A program made the translations under genes and the position numbers. A stretch of 64,000 nt of DNA, from NCBI GenBank assembly GCA_943372215.1, contig CALRXU020000011.1, positions 99,050-163,049 on the forward strand. Direction: 5' to 3'. Within the stretch, counting starts at the first letter, position 1, and each line of letters starts with the position of its first letter. This DNA comes from UBA6183 sp943372215 (GTDB lineage Bacteria; Bacteroidota; Bacteroidia; UKL13-3). Below, one piece after another: positions 44,227-53,035 of the stretch. The notes under the pieces are model-generated. The model was given only the letters and a program-made list of their open reading frames with translations. It did not search any database and was not told the DNA's origin.

Positions 44227-44651
44227 AAGTATACATTGATGCAAATGTGTTAGTGGCAGTACTCAATAAAGAAATGCCTGTTTTTACATATGCTGCTAGG
44301 GTATTGAGTTTAGCACAACATCCGCATTTTACGTTGTATACTTCTCCTATATGTCTAGCTATTGCGTTCTATTTTGCTGAAAAAAAAAGTGGAACAAGAC
44401 TGGCCAAGGAGAAAATGGTTCAACTCTGCAATTTTATAGAGATTATTGATGCTACGAAGGAAACGGTTAAACAGGCTTTGGCTGACAAAAGGGTACAAGA
44501 TTTTGAGGACGGAATGCAATATTATGCCGCGCTTAATCAACAATGCACTTGCATAGTTACCGAAGACACTAATGATTTTAACTTTAGTAGTTTAACTGTG
44601 TATAACTGCAAAGACTTTTTAACTGCAAATATCACCAAAATAAAACCTTAA
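44223..44651 (+). CDS. PIN-domain toxin (VapC-like ribonuclease)
   Basis: The 142-aa protein starts MKVYIDANVLVAVLNKEMPV with the first acidic residue of the PIN site (Asp6), then has FEDGMQYYAALNQQCTCIVTEDTNDF (split: FEDGMQYYAALNQ, CIVTEDTNDF) with the other acidic residues near positions 98 and 117. PIN toxins are Mg2+-dependent endoribonucleases that usually cut tRNA or rRNA; the target is unknown. It overlaps the antitoxin gene by 4 nt. Confidence 0.88.
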   Translation: MKVYIDANVLVAVLNKEMPVFTYAARVLSLAQHPHFTLYTSPICLAIAFYFAEKKSGTRLAKEKMVQLCNFIEIIDATKETVKQALADKRVQDFEDGMQYYAALNQQCTCIVTEDTNDFNFSSLTVYNCKDFLTANITKIKP

Positions 44652-44709
44652 ACGTAGGGTGTGTAGGTTACCAATTTAATTTTTATATTTACCAACACGA
44701 AATAATAGT

Positions 44710-45453
44710 ATGCATTTTTTTAAAACGTTGGGTGTACATCTAATCCTTATTTTGCTTTTAGTAGTTGGGTTGTTTATTGTTGTCTCTGGTTTTTTAAGCA
44801 GTTATACTCGGCATGGGGAGTATTTGTCCGTACCTGATTTAAACGGATTGCAAATTGATGATGCCATCCATTTATTAAATGAGAAAAAGCTCAGATATGT
44901 TATTAGTGATTCTTTGTATTTTGAAGAAAAGCCTAAACTGAGTATTTTAGAACAAAACCCTGCTGCTAAAAGTAACGTTAAAGAAGGGCGTGTTATTTAT
45001 TTAACCATTAACAGCAACAGTGTTCCGTCAGTAATATTACCGAATTTACTTGATGTATCGCTTAGGCAGGCTGAGGCTATGCTTACTGCTGTTGGCTTAA
45101 AAATGGGAAAACTCATTTATAAACCTGATATCGCAAAAGATGTGGTATTGGAAATGCAATTGTATCATTCAACGTTAACTCCGGGTAAAAAAATTAGCAA
45201 AGGAAGCGCCATAGATTTGGTATTGGGAAATGGACTAGAAGGAGAAAGCATTGCATTACCCAATTTGTTAGGCCTTACTTTAGAGGAAGCCAATAATTTA
45301 TTGTCAAGTTCTTCGTTATCCCTTGGATCGGTGGTATACCTAGGTGCTATTTCTGATTCTGCATCAGCAACTATTTATAAGCAAAATCCTTCTTATTCAG
45401 AGGGTTCAACAATAAATGGAGGTCAGCCGGTTGATTTATTTTTAAAGCAATAA
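44710..45453 (+). CDS. PASTA-domain membrane protein
   Basis: The 247-aa protein has one N-terminal membrane helix (LGVHLILILLLVVGLFIVVS, about residues 7-26) and three PASTA domains: LSVPDLNGLQIDDAIHLLNE (about 38-105), VILPNLLDVSLRQAEAMLTA (about 107-172) and IALPNLLGLTLEEANNLLSS (about 180-246). PASTA domains bind peptidoglycan precursors or muropeptides; a Ddl-type gene just upstream (interrupted by the toxin-antitoxin pair) fits a cell-wall role. It lacks the kinase domain of Gram-positive PASTA kinases. The next gene overlaps by one base (TAATG). Confidence 0.92.
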   Translation: MHFFKTLGVHLILILLLVVGLFIVVSGFLSSYTRHGEYLSVPDLNGLQIDDAIHLLNEKKLRYVISDSLYFEEKPKLSILEQNPAAKSNVKEGRVIYLTINSNSVPSVILPNLLDVSLRQAEAMLTAVGLKMGKLIYKPDIAKDVVLEMQLYHSTLTPGKKISKGSAIDLVLGNGLEGESIALPNLLGLTLEEANNLLSSSSLSLGSVVYLGAISDSASATIYKQNPSYSEGSTINGGQPVDLFLKQ

Positions 45454-48272
45454 TGAAGCAGATTTACGCAGTATTTGTTATATTTTATTTTGGTTTTCAG
45501 GTTGTTGGACAAGAGGTTTTACTTCCCGTTAATGGCAACCCTTTACTAGATAAATACCTCAAATCTCAAACAGGCAGTGCCAGTCTGGGCAAAAAACAAA
45601 ATACTTATCCAGTTAATTTTCCAGTAACAGAGTCTTTTGGGAGGTTAACTTTGGATACTATCTTTTGGGAATCAGGTGATGTTACCTTGCAACAATCTTG
45701 TATTTTTAACGCCCAAGCATCTAATGGTGCTACTTATAGCAATGGGGATGGTTCTTTTGGTGTTTGTGATGCGTTAACAAGTAGGCCAATGAACATGTTA
45801 AATGTTTTTGACAGGTGCTACTTTAGTTTTGACATACAAAGCGGAAGTACTTGGCAAGTCAACGATTCATTGGTACTCCAAGCCTTAAATGCCGCAGGCA
45901 ATTGGGATAATATTTGGGTATCGCCAGTTATTGCCATCAACCAGCGGAATTATAATTTCGAGTTCCCACTTTCATTGTTATATGGTCATGCTTCATTTCA
46001 GTTTAGGTTTGTTAGTTATGGAAGTCGTGCGGCATCGAATACCCAGAACTACATTTTGCGTAACTTGGTATTTGGAGTAAGGCAGGGGTATCCTTTTACT
46101 GATAACATTTTTTGGACTTCTCCACTTAGCCATAGAGGCTCATGGGGAGTAATGCAAGGAGAACAACGCAAAGGAACTGATTTTGGAATTGGTTGGGGAA
46201 ATGTGATTAAGCTTGACGGACTTAATGCTTTAAACCAACCTTATAATAATGGATTTACTGATACGATACAGTCTCAATCGTTTGATTTTAGTGGTTTTCC
46301 CGGACGAGATTCAATTTATTTTCGTTTTTTCTACAGGGCTTACAGTACAAGCAATACGGATTCACTTCTTGTGTTTTACAAAAACAATGCCGGTGCATGG
46401 GTAAGGCAGTTTGGTATAAGTGCAGCAACTGCATCAACTGGTTTGAATGTATTTATAAATAATGTAAATAGAAGCCGTTTTAACCATGGTGCTTTTGAGT
46501 TTAGAATAGTAACAAGGGGAAGTAGCACAGCCATTGGTGATAGTTTAAAATGGATTGTAAGTGGTTTTAACATCAGTGAAAAAACTCGTATCCCATTTTT
46601 AGATGATTTTTCTACCAGCAATATTGCTCCTGATTCTCAAAAATGGACCAATCGTTCAGTATTTATCAATAACCGATTTGCTATTAATCAACCTAGTTTA
46701 AATGTAGCCACCTTTGATGGTTTAAACCGCTTGGGAGTGCCGTACGGCTTTGGAAGAGGTTATTGCGACACGCTCACTTCATTGCCTATAAGGCTTGATG
46801 GGTTAACCGTAGCAGATTCTGTTTACTTGAGTTTTTTTGTGCAACCTACAGGGTTAGGTTCCAACCCGGCTGATGGTGATTCCCTTATCTTAGAAGCTCG
46901 TTATACTTCGGCATCTGCTGATTCATTTGCGCTATTATGGAAGGGTGCTCCTGGTAGTTTTAAAGCTGACTCCTTTACGAGAATCAGTATTTTGTTGCCA
47001 CAACGTTACTTGCATGACCACTTTGAATTACGCTTTAAAAATATTGGTAGTCGAACAGGAAATTTGTCTCATTGGCACATTGATTATGTGCAATTAGATA
47101 AAGGAAGGACAAGAAATGATGCCTTGTTTGATATCGCCATTCAAGAAAACCCATCTCCGTTGTTAAAAAAATATTCGTCAATGCCATATAGCCATTTTAG
47201 GATAAATACGGCAAATTATTTAAACGATAGTCAGTATTTTACCGTAAAAAACAATGGCAATAACAATGCTGGAGCCTTAATTTATGGCCGCGAAGTGTTT
47301 AATCAAGAGTTTACTAGAATAGATACCTTTGGAAGTGCATTGCCGCAAATGCCAGCCTTAACCTCACAAGTAGCTACGGTTAAAAAAGCAGTAGTAGTAA
47401 ATGATAACTTTACCACTGATTCTGTGCTTATCTGGAGCAGGTATTTCACCAAATTAGGAACTACAATTGATAATATTCGGGCAAATGATACCATTTGGCA
47501 ACCAACCTATTTTGGCAATTATTATGCTTACGATGACGGAACAGCCGAACATGGATATGCCATTGAGAAAACAGCTGGTAAAGTAGCACTGAGGTATGCA
47601 TTTGCTAAGCCAGATTCTTTATATGGTATGGCAGTGCATTTTAACAGAGGGGTAACAGATGTAAGTAGTTTGGCATTTGATTTAATGGTGTGGAAGAGTT
47701 TGGGTAATCCAGATGAGGTATTGCTGAGGATACCATCCAAAGCTGTGTATTATAATGCAAGAAATGGTTTTCATTATGTTCAGTTTGAACCCCCCATTTA
47801 TATTGAAAACGATTGTTACATTGGTTGGGAGCAAAGCCAAATATTTCCTTTAAATGTAGGATTTGATTTAAATTATAAAGTAAATGACCAGTATATTCCA
47901 AATCCTGAGATGTCATTTAATGTACAGGGTGTTTGGCAAAAAACGGAATTTAATGGAGCATTGATGATGCGCCCTATTGTTGGCAAATGGATTGACCCTC
48001 CTCCAGTGGGTTTACCTAAATTAGCTAAAAACAAATTACATGTAACTGTTTATCCAAATCCTACCAATGGGCTTGTAAATATTGCTGGCGAGCCAAGTGC
48101 GACTTATGAGATTGTGGTGTTTGATCTGCTTGGAAAAGAGGCTGCAAGGTTTAAAGAAGTATTGAGCAGTGTATCTTTAAACGACTTAACTAATGGTGTT
48201 TATTTCCTACATATTAAGGATAATAAAACAAATCAACAGACTACACAGAAAATTATTTTGACAACATTTTAA
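45453..48272 (+). CDS. Large secreted protein with T9SS type A sorting domain
   Basis: The 939-aa protein has a signal peptide (MKQIYAVFVIFYFGFQVVGQ) and repeated jelly-roll-like segments with Asp-Ser-Leu pattern (GRDSIYFRFFYRAYSTSNTD, ADSVYLSFFVQPTGLG; about residues 80-600). It ends in a type A sorting domain: VTVYPNPTNGLVNIAGEPSA, IVVFDLLGKEAARFKE, SLNDLTNGVYFLHIKD and IILTTF. It is exported to the surface by T9SS; cargo function is unknown. Its start overlaps the PASTA gene by one base, so the two are translationally coupled. Confidence 0.92.
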   Translation: MKQIYAVFVIFYFGFQVVGQEVLLPVNGNPLLDKYLKSQTGSASLGKKQNTYPVNFPVTESFGRLTLDTIFWESGDVTLQQSCIFNAQASNGATYSNGDGSFGVCDALTSRPMNMLNVFDRCYFSFDIQSGSTWQVNDSLVLQALNAAGNWDNIWVSPVIAINQRNYNFEFPLSLLYGHASFQFRFVSYGSRAASNTQNYILRNLVFGVRQGYPFTDNIFWTSPLSHRGSWGVMQGEQRKGTDFGIGWGNVIKLDGLNALNQPYNNGFTDTIQSQSFDFSGFPGRDSIYFRFFYRAYSTSNTDSLLVFYKNNAGAWVRQFGISAATASTGLNVFINNVNRSRFNHGAFEFRIVTRGSSTAIGDSLKWIVSGFNISEKTRIPFLDDFSTSNIAPDSQKWTNRSVFINNRFAINQPSLNVATFDGLNRLGVPYGFGRGYCDTLTSLPIRLDGLTVADSVYLSFFVQPTGLGSNPADGDSLILEARYTSASADSFALLWKGAPGSFKADSFTRISILLPQRYLHDHFELRFKNIGSRTGNLSHWHIDYVQLDKGRTRNDALFDIAIQENPSPLLKKYSSMPYSHFRINTANYLNDSQYFTVKNNGNNNAGALIYGREVFNQEFTRIDTFGSALPQMPALTSQVATVKKAVVVNDNFTTDSVLIWSRYFTKLGTTIDNIRANDTIWQPTYFGNYYAYDDGTAEHGYAIEKTAGKVALRYAFAKPDSLYGMAVHFNRGVTDVSSLAFDLMVWKSLGNPDEVLLRIPSKAVYYNARNGFHYVQFEPPIYIENDCYIGWEQSQIFPLNVGFDLNYKVNDQYIPNPEMSFNVQGVWQKTEFNGALMMRPIVGKWIDPPPVGLPKLAKNKLHVTVYPNPTNGLVNIAGEPSATYEIVVFDLLGKEAARFKEVLSSVSLNDLTNGVYFLHIKDNKTNQQTTQKIILTTF

Positions 48273-48285
48273 CTACTTATACATT

Positions 48286-48585
48286 ATGAATGACATTACT
48301 ACTGACGAATTAAAACAACGCATGGATCAAGGTGAGCAACTCCATGTATTTGATGTAAGAGAGGTTTATGAATATGAAGAGTTTAATATTGGTGCCATCA
48401 ATATTCCCCTTGGAGAATTACCGGGTCGTTTAAGTGAATTGGAACATTTAAAGGAGGCAGAAGTAATTGTGCATTGCCGTTCAGGAGCAAGAAGCAATAA
48501 CGCTAAAATGTTTTTATTAGACGCTGGTTTTACCAATGTACGCAACGTGTTAGGCGGCATGTTGGATTGGCAAAGTAAATTCTAG
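48286..48585 (+). CDS. Rhodanese-like (sulfurtransferase) domain protein
   Basis: The 99-aa protein is a single rhodanese domain: HVFDVREVYEYEEFNIGAIN (residues 20-39), PLGELPGRL and the active-site loop IVHCRSGARSNNA with Cys64 (about 61-73). Single-domain rhodaneses carry persulfide sulfur to acceptors. No signal peptide, so cytoplasmic. It follows the large T9SS gene by 13 nt and is convergent with the ACMSD gene. Confidence 0.93.
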   Translation: MNDITTDELKQRMDQGEQLHVFDVREVYEYEEFNIGAINIPLGELPGRLSELEHLKEAEVIVHCRSGARSNNAKMFLLDAGFTNVRNVLGGMLDWQSKF

Positions 48586-48598
48586 GAGGTTTTTGGGC

Positions 48599-49612
48599 TT
48601 AATTTGATAAGCCCAGCCATTCTTTTGCGGTGTTGGTGAGCATTTGCACCTTTTCATCTTCTGTTAGGTCCTTCATCAATTCAATAAACTTTCCGTGTTC
48701 TAAATCGCCTAACGGGAAGGGAAAGTCGCTCCCTAAAGCAATACGGTCAACACCAAATAACTTGATGTTGTAACGCAAAGCCTCTTCATCATGTACCAAA
48801 GAATCGATGTAAAATTTCTTTACGTAAGCATATGGGTCAGCCACATGATTGATGTTGCATAAATCAGGTCTGGCATGGTAACCATGGCTTACTCTGCCAA
48901 TGGTATGAGGGAAACAACCACCACCATGGGCAAACATTACCCTTAATTTCGGAAAACGGTCAAAAATGCCTCCGAAAATCATGGAGCAAATGGCTCTTGA
49001 GGTTTCAGCAGGCATGCCAACTAACCAAGGCAACCAATACTTTTTCATTTGATTTTGTCCCATCATATCCCAAGGATGCACAAAAATGCACATTCCTGCT
49101 TTTTCTGCGGCTTCATAAAAAGGGAAAAAGCGTTCATCGTCTAGGTTGGTGTCTAAAATATTGGTTGCAATTTCAACACCGGGTAAGTTCAATTCATATT
49201 TGCACCGCAACAGTTCTTCCACAGCTAAAGCGGTATCTTGCATCGGTAATGTGCCAAGTCCAACAAATCGGGTTGGGTAATCGCGCTGAATTTGGGCCAG
49301 GTGATTGTTGATGTACTGGCTCCATTCGTGGGTATGTTCTGGTTTTGCCCAATAATAAAAAAGTACGGGAATGGTTGATAACGCCATTAGTTGCACACCA
49401 TGTTTATCCATGTGCTGTATGATGGTTTTTGGGTCCCAGCACAACTCATCAATGGCACGAAAAAAAGTGCCATCGGCTTTCATCATGTTTGCACGTCCAG
49501 GTTGATAATGATCCAAATAAATAAACTCATCACCATATCCATACCGCTCTTTTAAATTTGGAATAAACTCAGGTAAAATATGAGCATGTACATCTATTTT
49601 GGATTGATTCAT
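48599..49612 (-). CDS. 2-Amino-3-carboxymuconate-6-semialdehyde decarboxylase
   Basis: The 337-aa amidohydrolase carries KIDVHAHILPEFIPNL (His9, His11 of the metal site), FVHPWDMMGQNQM (His near residue 176), MFAHGGGCFPHTIGR and the late ALGSDFPFPLGD (Asp near 296). This is the ACMSD branch of amidohydrolases, which decarboxylates ACMS in kynurenine degradation and diverts it from quinolinate. It lies 84 nt from the upstream 3-hydroxyanthranilate dioxygenase gene on the same strand, which makes its substrate. Confidence 0.92.
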   Translation of the reverse strand: MNQSKIDVHAHILPEFIPNLKERYGYGDEFIYLDHYQPGRANMMKADGTFFRAIDELCWDPKTIIQHMDKHGVQLMALSTIPVLFYYWAKPEHTHEWSQYINNHLAQIQRDYPTRFVGLGTLPMQDTALAVEELLRCKYELNLPGVEIATNILDTNLDDERFFPFYEAAEKAGMCIFVHPWDMMGQNQMKKYWLPWLVGMPAETSRAICSMIFGGIFDRFPKLRVMFAHGGGCFPHTIGRVSHGYHARPDLCNINHVADPYAYVKKFYIDSLVHDEEALRYNIKLFGVDRIALGSDFPFPLGDLEHGKFIELMKDLTEDEKVQMLTNTAKEWLGLSN

Positions 49613-49696
49613 GATGCTGGTTTTGTGCTATAATTAGGTGTTAAGTGGGTACTATTGAATTAAAAAGAATAATAAAATCGTATTTGAACGATTTTG

Positions 49697-50227
49697 CTAA
49701 ACAAATCGAGGATCGGTTTCCATAACAGTGCCACATTTTTTACAAGTTCTTAGTTCTTCCGAAGCGTAAAATGTTTTAAATCGGGGAAGAAAATCGGTTT
49801 CAATATTTTCTAATTCAAATACATACTCATGCAGTTTGTTGTTGCAGTTTTCGCAGTACCATTGTAATCCATCTTTTAATCCTTTTCCCTTACGCACTCT
49901 TTCAATAACAAGCCCTATTGAACCTTCACTGCGCATGGGCGAGTGGGGTGTTTGAGCTGGACACAAAAACATGTCGCCAGGTCCAAGTTTGATATCTACT
50001 GCTTGTCCATCTTCTTGTATTCTTACATTAATATGGCCTTCCAACTGATAAAATAACTCTTCTGTTTCATTGTAGTGGTAGTCTTTTCGGGCGTTTGGCC
50101 CACCAACAATCATTACAATATAATCAGTCCCTTCTGGATAGAGGTTTTTGTTATTTACCGGTGGTTTAAGCAAATGCCTGTTTTCTTCAATCCACTTATT
50201 TAAGTTAAAAGGTTTTCTGGCGCCCAT
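49697..50227 (-). CDS. 3-Hydroxyanthranilate 3,4-dioxygenase
   Basis: The 176-aa protein opens 3-hydroxyanthranilate to ACMS. Iron ligands of the cupin are His51 and Glu57 (DYHYNETEELFYQLEG) and His95 (PAQTPHSPMRS). The bacterial form also has a C-terminal rubredoxin-like Fe site: Cys125-x-x-Cys128 (YCENCNN) and Cys162-x-x-Cys165 (TCKKCG), all present here. Substrate residues such as Arg47 (PNAR) are kept. It is followed by the ACMSD gene on the same strand. Confidence 0.95.
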   Translation of the reverse strand: MGARKPFNLNKWIEENRHLLKPPVNNKNLYPEGTDYIVMIVGGPNARKDYHYNETEELFYQLEGHINVRIQEDGQAVDIKLGPGDMFLCPAQTPHSPMRSEGSIGLVIERVRKGKGLKDGLQWYCENCNNKLHEYVFELENIETDFLPRFKTFYASEELRTCKKCGTVMETDPRFV

Positions 50228-50298
50228 AGTATCATTTGTTTATTGATGGCAAAATAAGGATTTTTTATGGAATCACATTCTTACCCCAAATCATAAAG

Positions 50299-50327
50299 AA
50301 AAAGCCCCAACGCAATGTCAGGGCTTT
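50299..50327 (-). terminator. Rho-independent terminator after the DUF2147 gene
   Basis: On the minus strand AAAGCCCTGACATTGCGTTG then GGGCTTTTTC forms an AAAGCCC/GGGCTTT hairpin with a T-tail. It lies 22 nt after the stop codon of the gene at 50349. Confidence 0.75.
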
Positions 50328-50348
50328 ACTGTTTAATTAAGATAAGTA

Positions 50349-50807
50349 CTATTTAGCAATAACCATTCTTTTCCAAACATCTGTTCGGCCAAAAACAGAA
50401 ACACCAATAAAACCACGAATGTTTAAGGTGTTATTATCAGTCATTTCAATTTTGCAATTATAAGTGCTGCCACTTTCTGGGTCGTATATGGTACCGTTTT
50501 CCCATAAATTATTTCCCTTGTACTCAAAACCCAATAGGTTTCTGTAGCCTAATAGAGGCTTGCTTCTTTTGGTTTCATCGGGGTTGTTTTTATCCACTTT
50601 GGGTTTTCCATCCTCGTTTAAAGGTTCTTTAAGCCAAACAATTTGCCCATAATAGGTATTGTTAAACTTTTTAATTTGTACCCTAGCTTTTCCGCTACCT
50701 GTTTCCCAAACACCCATTAAGGCGTCTTCAGGCGCAGTGCTTTGTGATGAAAGTTGAAATGGCAGCCATAATGCTACAAATAATACAATGGAAGCAATTT
50801 TTTTCAT
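50349..50807 (-). CDS. DUF2147 secreted protein
   Basis: The 152-aa product has a signal peptide (MKKIASIVLFVALWLPFQLS) and the DUF2147 pattern: LMGVWETGSGKARVQIKKFN (about residues 30-49), YYGQIVWLKEPLNEDG, LLGYRNLLGFEYKGNNLWEN and YNCKIEMTDNNTLNIRGFIG ending with FGRTDVWKRM. The domain is a small periplasmic beta-barrel of unknown function, common in diderm bacteria. It is divergent from the AMP nucleosidase gene. Confidence 0.93.
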   Translation of the reverse strand: MKKIASIVLFVALWLPFQLSSQSTAPEDALMGVWETGSGKARVQIKKFNNTYYGQIVWLKEPLNEDGKPKVDKNNPDETKRSKPLLGYRNLLGFEYKGNNLWENGTIYDPESGSTYNCKIEMTDNNTLNIRGFIGVSVFGRTDVWKRMVIAK

Positions 50808-50874
50808 AAAGTAATGTTTAATTGAACAACCAAAATAATGAAATAATGTTTACAAAACCCATCTTTTAGCGTTA

Positions 50875-50902
50875 TTTGCGTAATAAGTTGAAGCTATTTT
50901 TG
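50875..50902 (+). promoter_or_regulatory. Promoter-like elements directly before amn
   Basis: TTTG (50875-50878) and TATTTTTG (50895-50902, an exact TAnnTTTG) are 16 nt apart, slightly short of the usual 17-23. The ATG at 50904 follows the -7 element by one base. Confidence 0.5.
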
Positions 50903-50903
50903 T

Positions 50904-51674
50904 ATGAAAACCAAAGAAGAAATTGTTAAAGATTGGCTACCGCGCTACACTGGTAGGCCCTTGGAGGCATTTGGGGAATATATATTATTAACCAATTTTG
51001 CCAATTACATCAACATGTTTGCGGAGCGGTTTGGGGTTGAAATTATGGGGCAGGATAAGCCCATGCAAAGTGCAACTGCTGCTGATATTACCATTATTAA
51101 TTTTGGCATGGGAAGTGCCATGGCCGCTACCATCATGGATTTGTTGTCGGCTATTGAACCCAAAGCAGTGTTGTTTTTGGGCAAGTGCGGTGGGTTAAAA
51201 AAAACCATGTTAGGCGATTTAATCTTGCCTATTGCAGCCATCAGGGGTGAGGGTACAAGTAATGATTATTTGGTTCCGGAAGTACCAGCTTTGCCTTCGT
51301 TTCGATTACAAATGGCGGTATCAGCCACTATTGTAAAGCACGAAAAAGATTATTGGACGGGTACTGTTTATACCACTAACCGCAGGGTATGGGAGCACGA
51401 TGAGAAGTTTAAAGAGTATTTACGCAATACACGGGCATCTGGTATTGATATGGAAACGGCTACCATTTTTGTGGTTGGATTTGCCAATAAAATTCCCAAA
51501 GGAGCTTTACTGCTGGTAAGTGATAATCCAATGACCCCAGATGGTGTAAAAACCTCCAAAAGTGATTTGTCAGTTACTGCACAATTTGTAAAATCTCATT
51601 TGGAAATAGGGATTGATGCATTGATTGAATTGAGGGATTCCGGAGAATCAGTGAAGCACCTCCGATTTGAATAA
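50904..51674 (+). CDS. amn: AMP nucleosidase
   Basis: The 256-aa protein matches the Bacteroidota AMP nucleosidase: it hydrolyses AMP to adenine and ribose-5-phosphate. Visible are the start KTKEEIVKDWLPRYTGRPLE, the purine-nucleoside-phosphorylase-like core (INFGMGSAMAATIMDLLSAI, AVLFLGKCGGLK, about residues 70-100), GIDMETATIFVVGF with the conserved Met-Glu (about 181-194) and LLLVSDNPMTPDGVK. This short form lacks the N-terminal regulatory domain of the E. coli enzyme. Confidence 0.93.
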   Translation: MKTKEEIVKDWLPRYTGRPLEAFGEYILLTNFANYINMFAERFGVEIMGQDKPMQSATAADITIINFGMGSAMAATIMDLLSAIEPKAVLFLGKCGGLKKTMLGDLILPIAAIRGEGTSNDYLVPEVPALPSFRLQMAVSATIVKHEKDYWTGTVYTTNRRVWEHDEKFKEYLRNTRASGIDMETATIFVVGFANKIPKGALLLVSDNPMTPDGVKTSKSDLSVTAQFVKSHLEIGIDALIELRDSGESVKHLRFE

Positions 51675-51700
51675 GTATTCTTGTTAATCTTTTTTATTTC

Positions 51701-53035
51701 ATGTTATTATCTGTGTTGTTATCTGTTGTGCATGAGGCTCCACCAGTTTGGTTTGTAGTTCCCTTTGCACTGTTATTATTAAGTATTGCTACCGGGCCTT
51801 TGTTTTTTGCGCACTTTTGGCACCAATATTATAAAAGTATTGCCATTGCCATTGGGGCATTGGTAGCTGGGTATTATTTGCTGGGTTTACACCAATATGT
51901 TATTGTAGCCGAAACGTTTGCCGAGTACGTTTCTTTCATTAGCTTGTTGTTGGCTTTATATGTAGCGGCTGGTGGCATTTATATTTTTGTTGATGTAGAA
52001 TCAAAAGTAGCCACCAATATTGTGTTTTTATTAATAGGGGCAATCCTTACCAATTTAATAGGAACTACGGGTGCATCGGTGTTGTTGATTCGGCCTTTTA
52101 TGCGTGTAAATCGTTATAGGTTAAAGCCTTACCACATTATATTTTTTATATTTTTTGTGTCTAATTTAGGTGGATTGTTAACTCCTATTGGAGACCCACC
52201 CTTGTTTATGGGCTTTTTAAAAGGAGTGCCTTTTTTCTGGACATTGCAGCATTTAACCATGCCTTGGGTGATGGCCATGCTTTTTCTTTGTATTGTATTT
52301 TACTTTTTTGAGCGCAGAAACACTGCTTTAGACGATGTGGATGTAAGCGCAAACTATACCAATAAAGTTATTGTTACCGGAAAACAAAATTTTGTGTGGC
52401 TAGGGTTAATTATTGCTGCGGTTTTTTTAGACCCGAATGTAATTGATGGTTTCCCTTACTTGGAGCTTCATGGAAAACGAGTGTCTTTTGTCAGAGAAAT
52501 TTTATTGCTGGTTATTGCCTTTTTTGCTTATAAAAAGGCTAACCCCAATGCGCTTAAAAGCAATGACTTTAATTTTGAACCCATCAAGGAGGTGGCGTTT
52601 TTGTTTTTTGGTATTTTCCTTTCTATGATTCCAGCTTTGCAACTATTGGAAAAAGCAGGAAGCAGCGGCACGGTATTGTCTCAAGGTGCGGTGTATTGGG
52701 CAACGGGTATATTTAGTTCAGTGCTGGATAATGCACCTACTTACATCAATTTTATGGCCTTATCCTTAAGTATGTTTGGCTTTAGTGTAAATAATATACA
52801 AGATGTGCATGCTTTTCTTCAGAGCGACCAAGCCATTTATGTGGAGGCTATTTCAGTTGGGGCAGTTTTTTTTGGGGCACTAACTTATATAGGAAATGGA
52901 CCAAATTTTATGGTAAAGGCTATCGCTGAACAACAAGGGGTTAAAATGCCCTCTTTCTTTGAGTATATTTATAAATACTCTTTGCCCGTGTTACTGCCAA
53001 TATTAGCCATTATTTGGCTGGTATTTTTTTATTAA
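51701..53035 (+). CDS. NhaD-like sodium:proton antiporter
   Basis: The 444-aa integral membrane protein has about 12 helices and the ion-transporter superfamily motifs TNLIGTTGASVLLIRPFMRV (about residues 115-134) and SNLGGLLTPIGDPPLFMGFL (about 150-169), then DNAPTYINFMALSLS and GNGPNFMVKAIAEQQGVKMP. These are the paired half-helix hallmarks of NhaD. It probably exports Na+/Li+. Its last 26 bases overlap the end of the convergent symporter gene. Confidence 0.92.
   Translation: MLLSVLLSVVHEAPPVWFVVPFALLLLSIATGPLFFAHFWHQYYKSIAIAIGALVAGYYLLGLHQYVIVAETFAEYVSFISLLLALYVAAGGIYIFVDVESKVATNIVFLLIGAILTNLIGTTGASVLLIRPFMRVNRYRLKPYHIIFFIFFVSNLGGLLTPIGDPPLFMGFLKGVPFFWTLQHLTMPWVMAMLFLCIVFYFFERRNTALDDVDVSANYTNKVIVTGKQNFVWLGLIIAAVFLDPNVIDGFPYLELHGKRVSFVREILLLVIAFFAYKKANPNALKSNDFNFEPIKEVAFLFFGIFLSMIPALQLLEKAGSSGTVLSQGAVYWATGIFSSVLDNAPTYINFMALSLSMFGFSVNNIQDVHAFLQSDQAIYVEAISVGAVFFGALTYIGNGPNFMVKAIAEQQGVKMPSFFEYIYKYSLPVLLPILAIIWLVFFY

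Noticed and set aside
48594..48613. Hairpin GGGCTTA/TAAGCCC at the end of the ACMSD gene as a terminator
   Set aside because: No T tract follows the stem in either direction of transcription.
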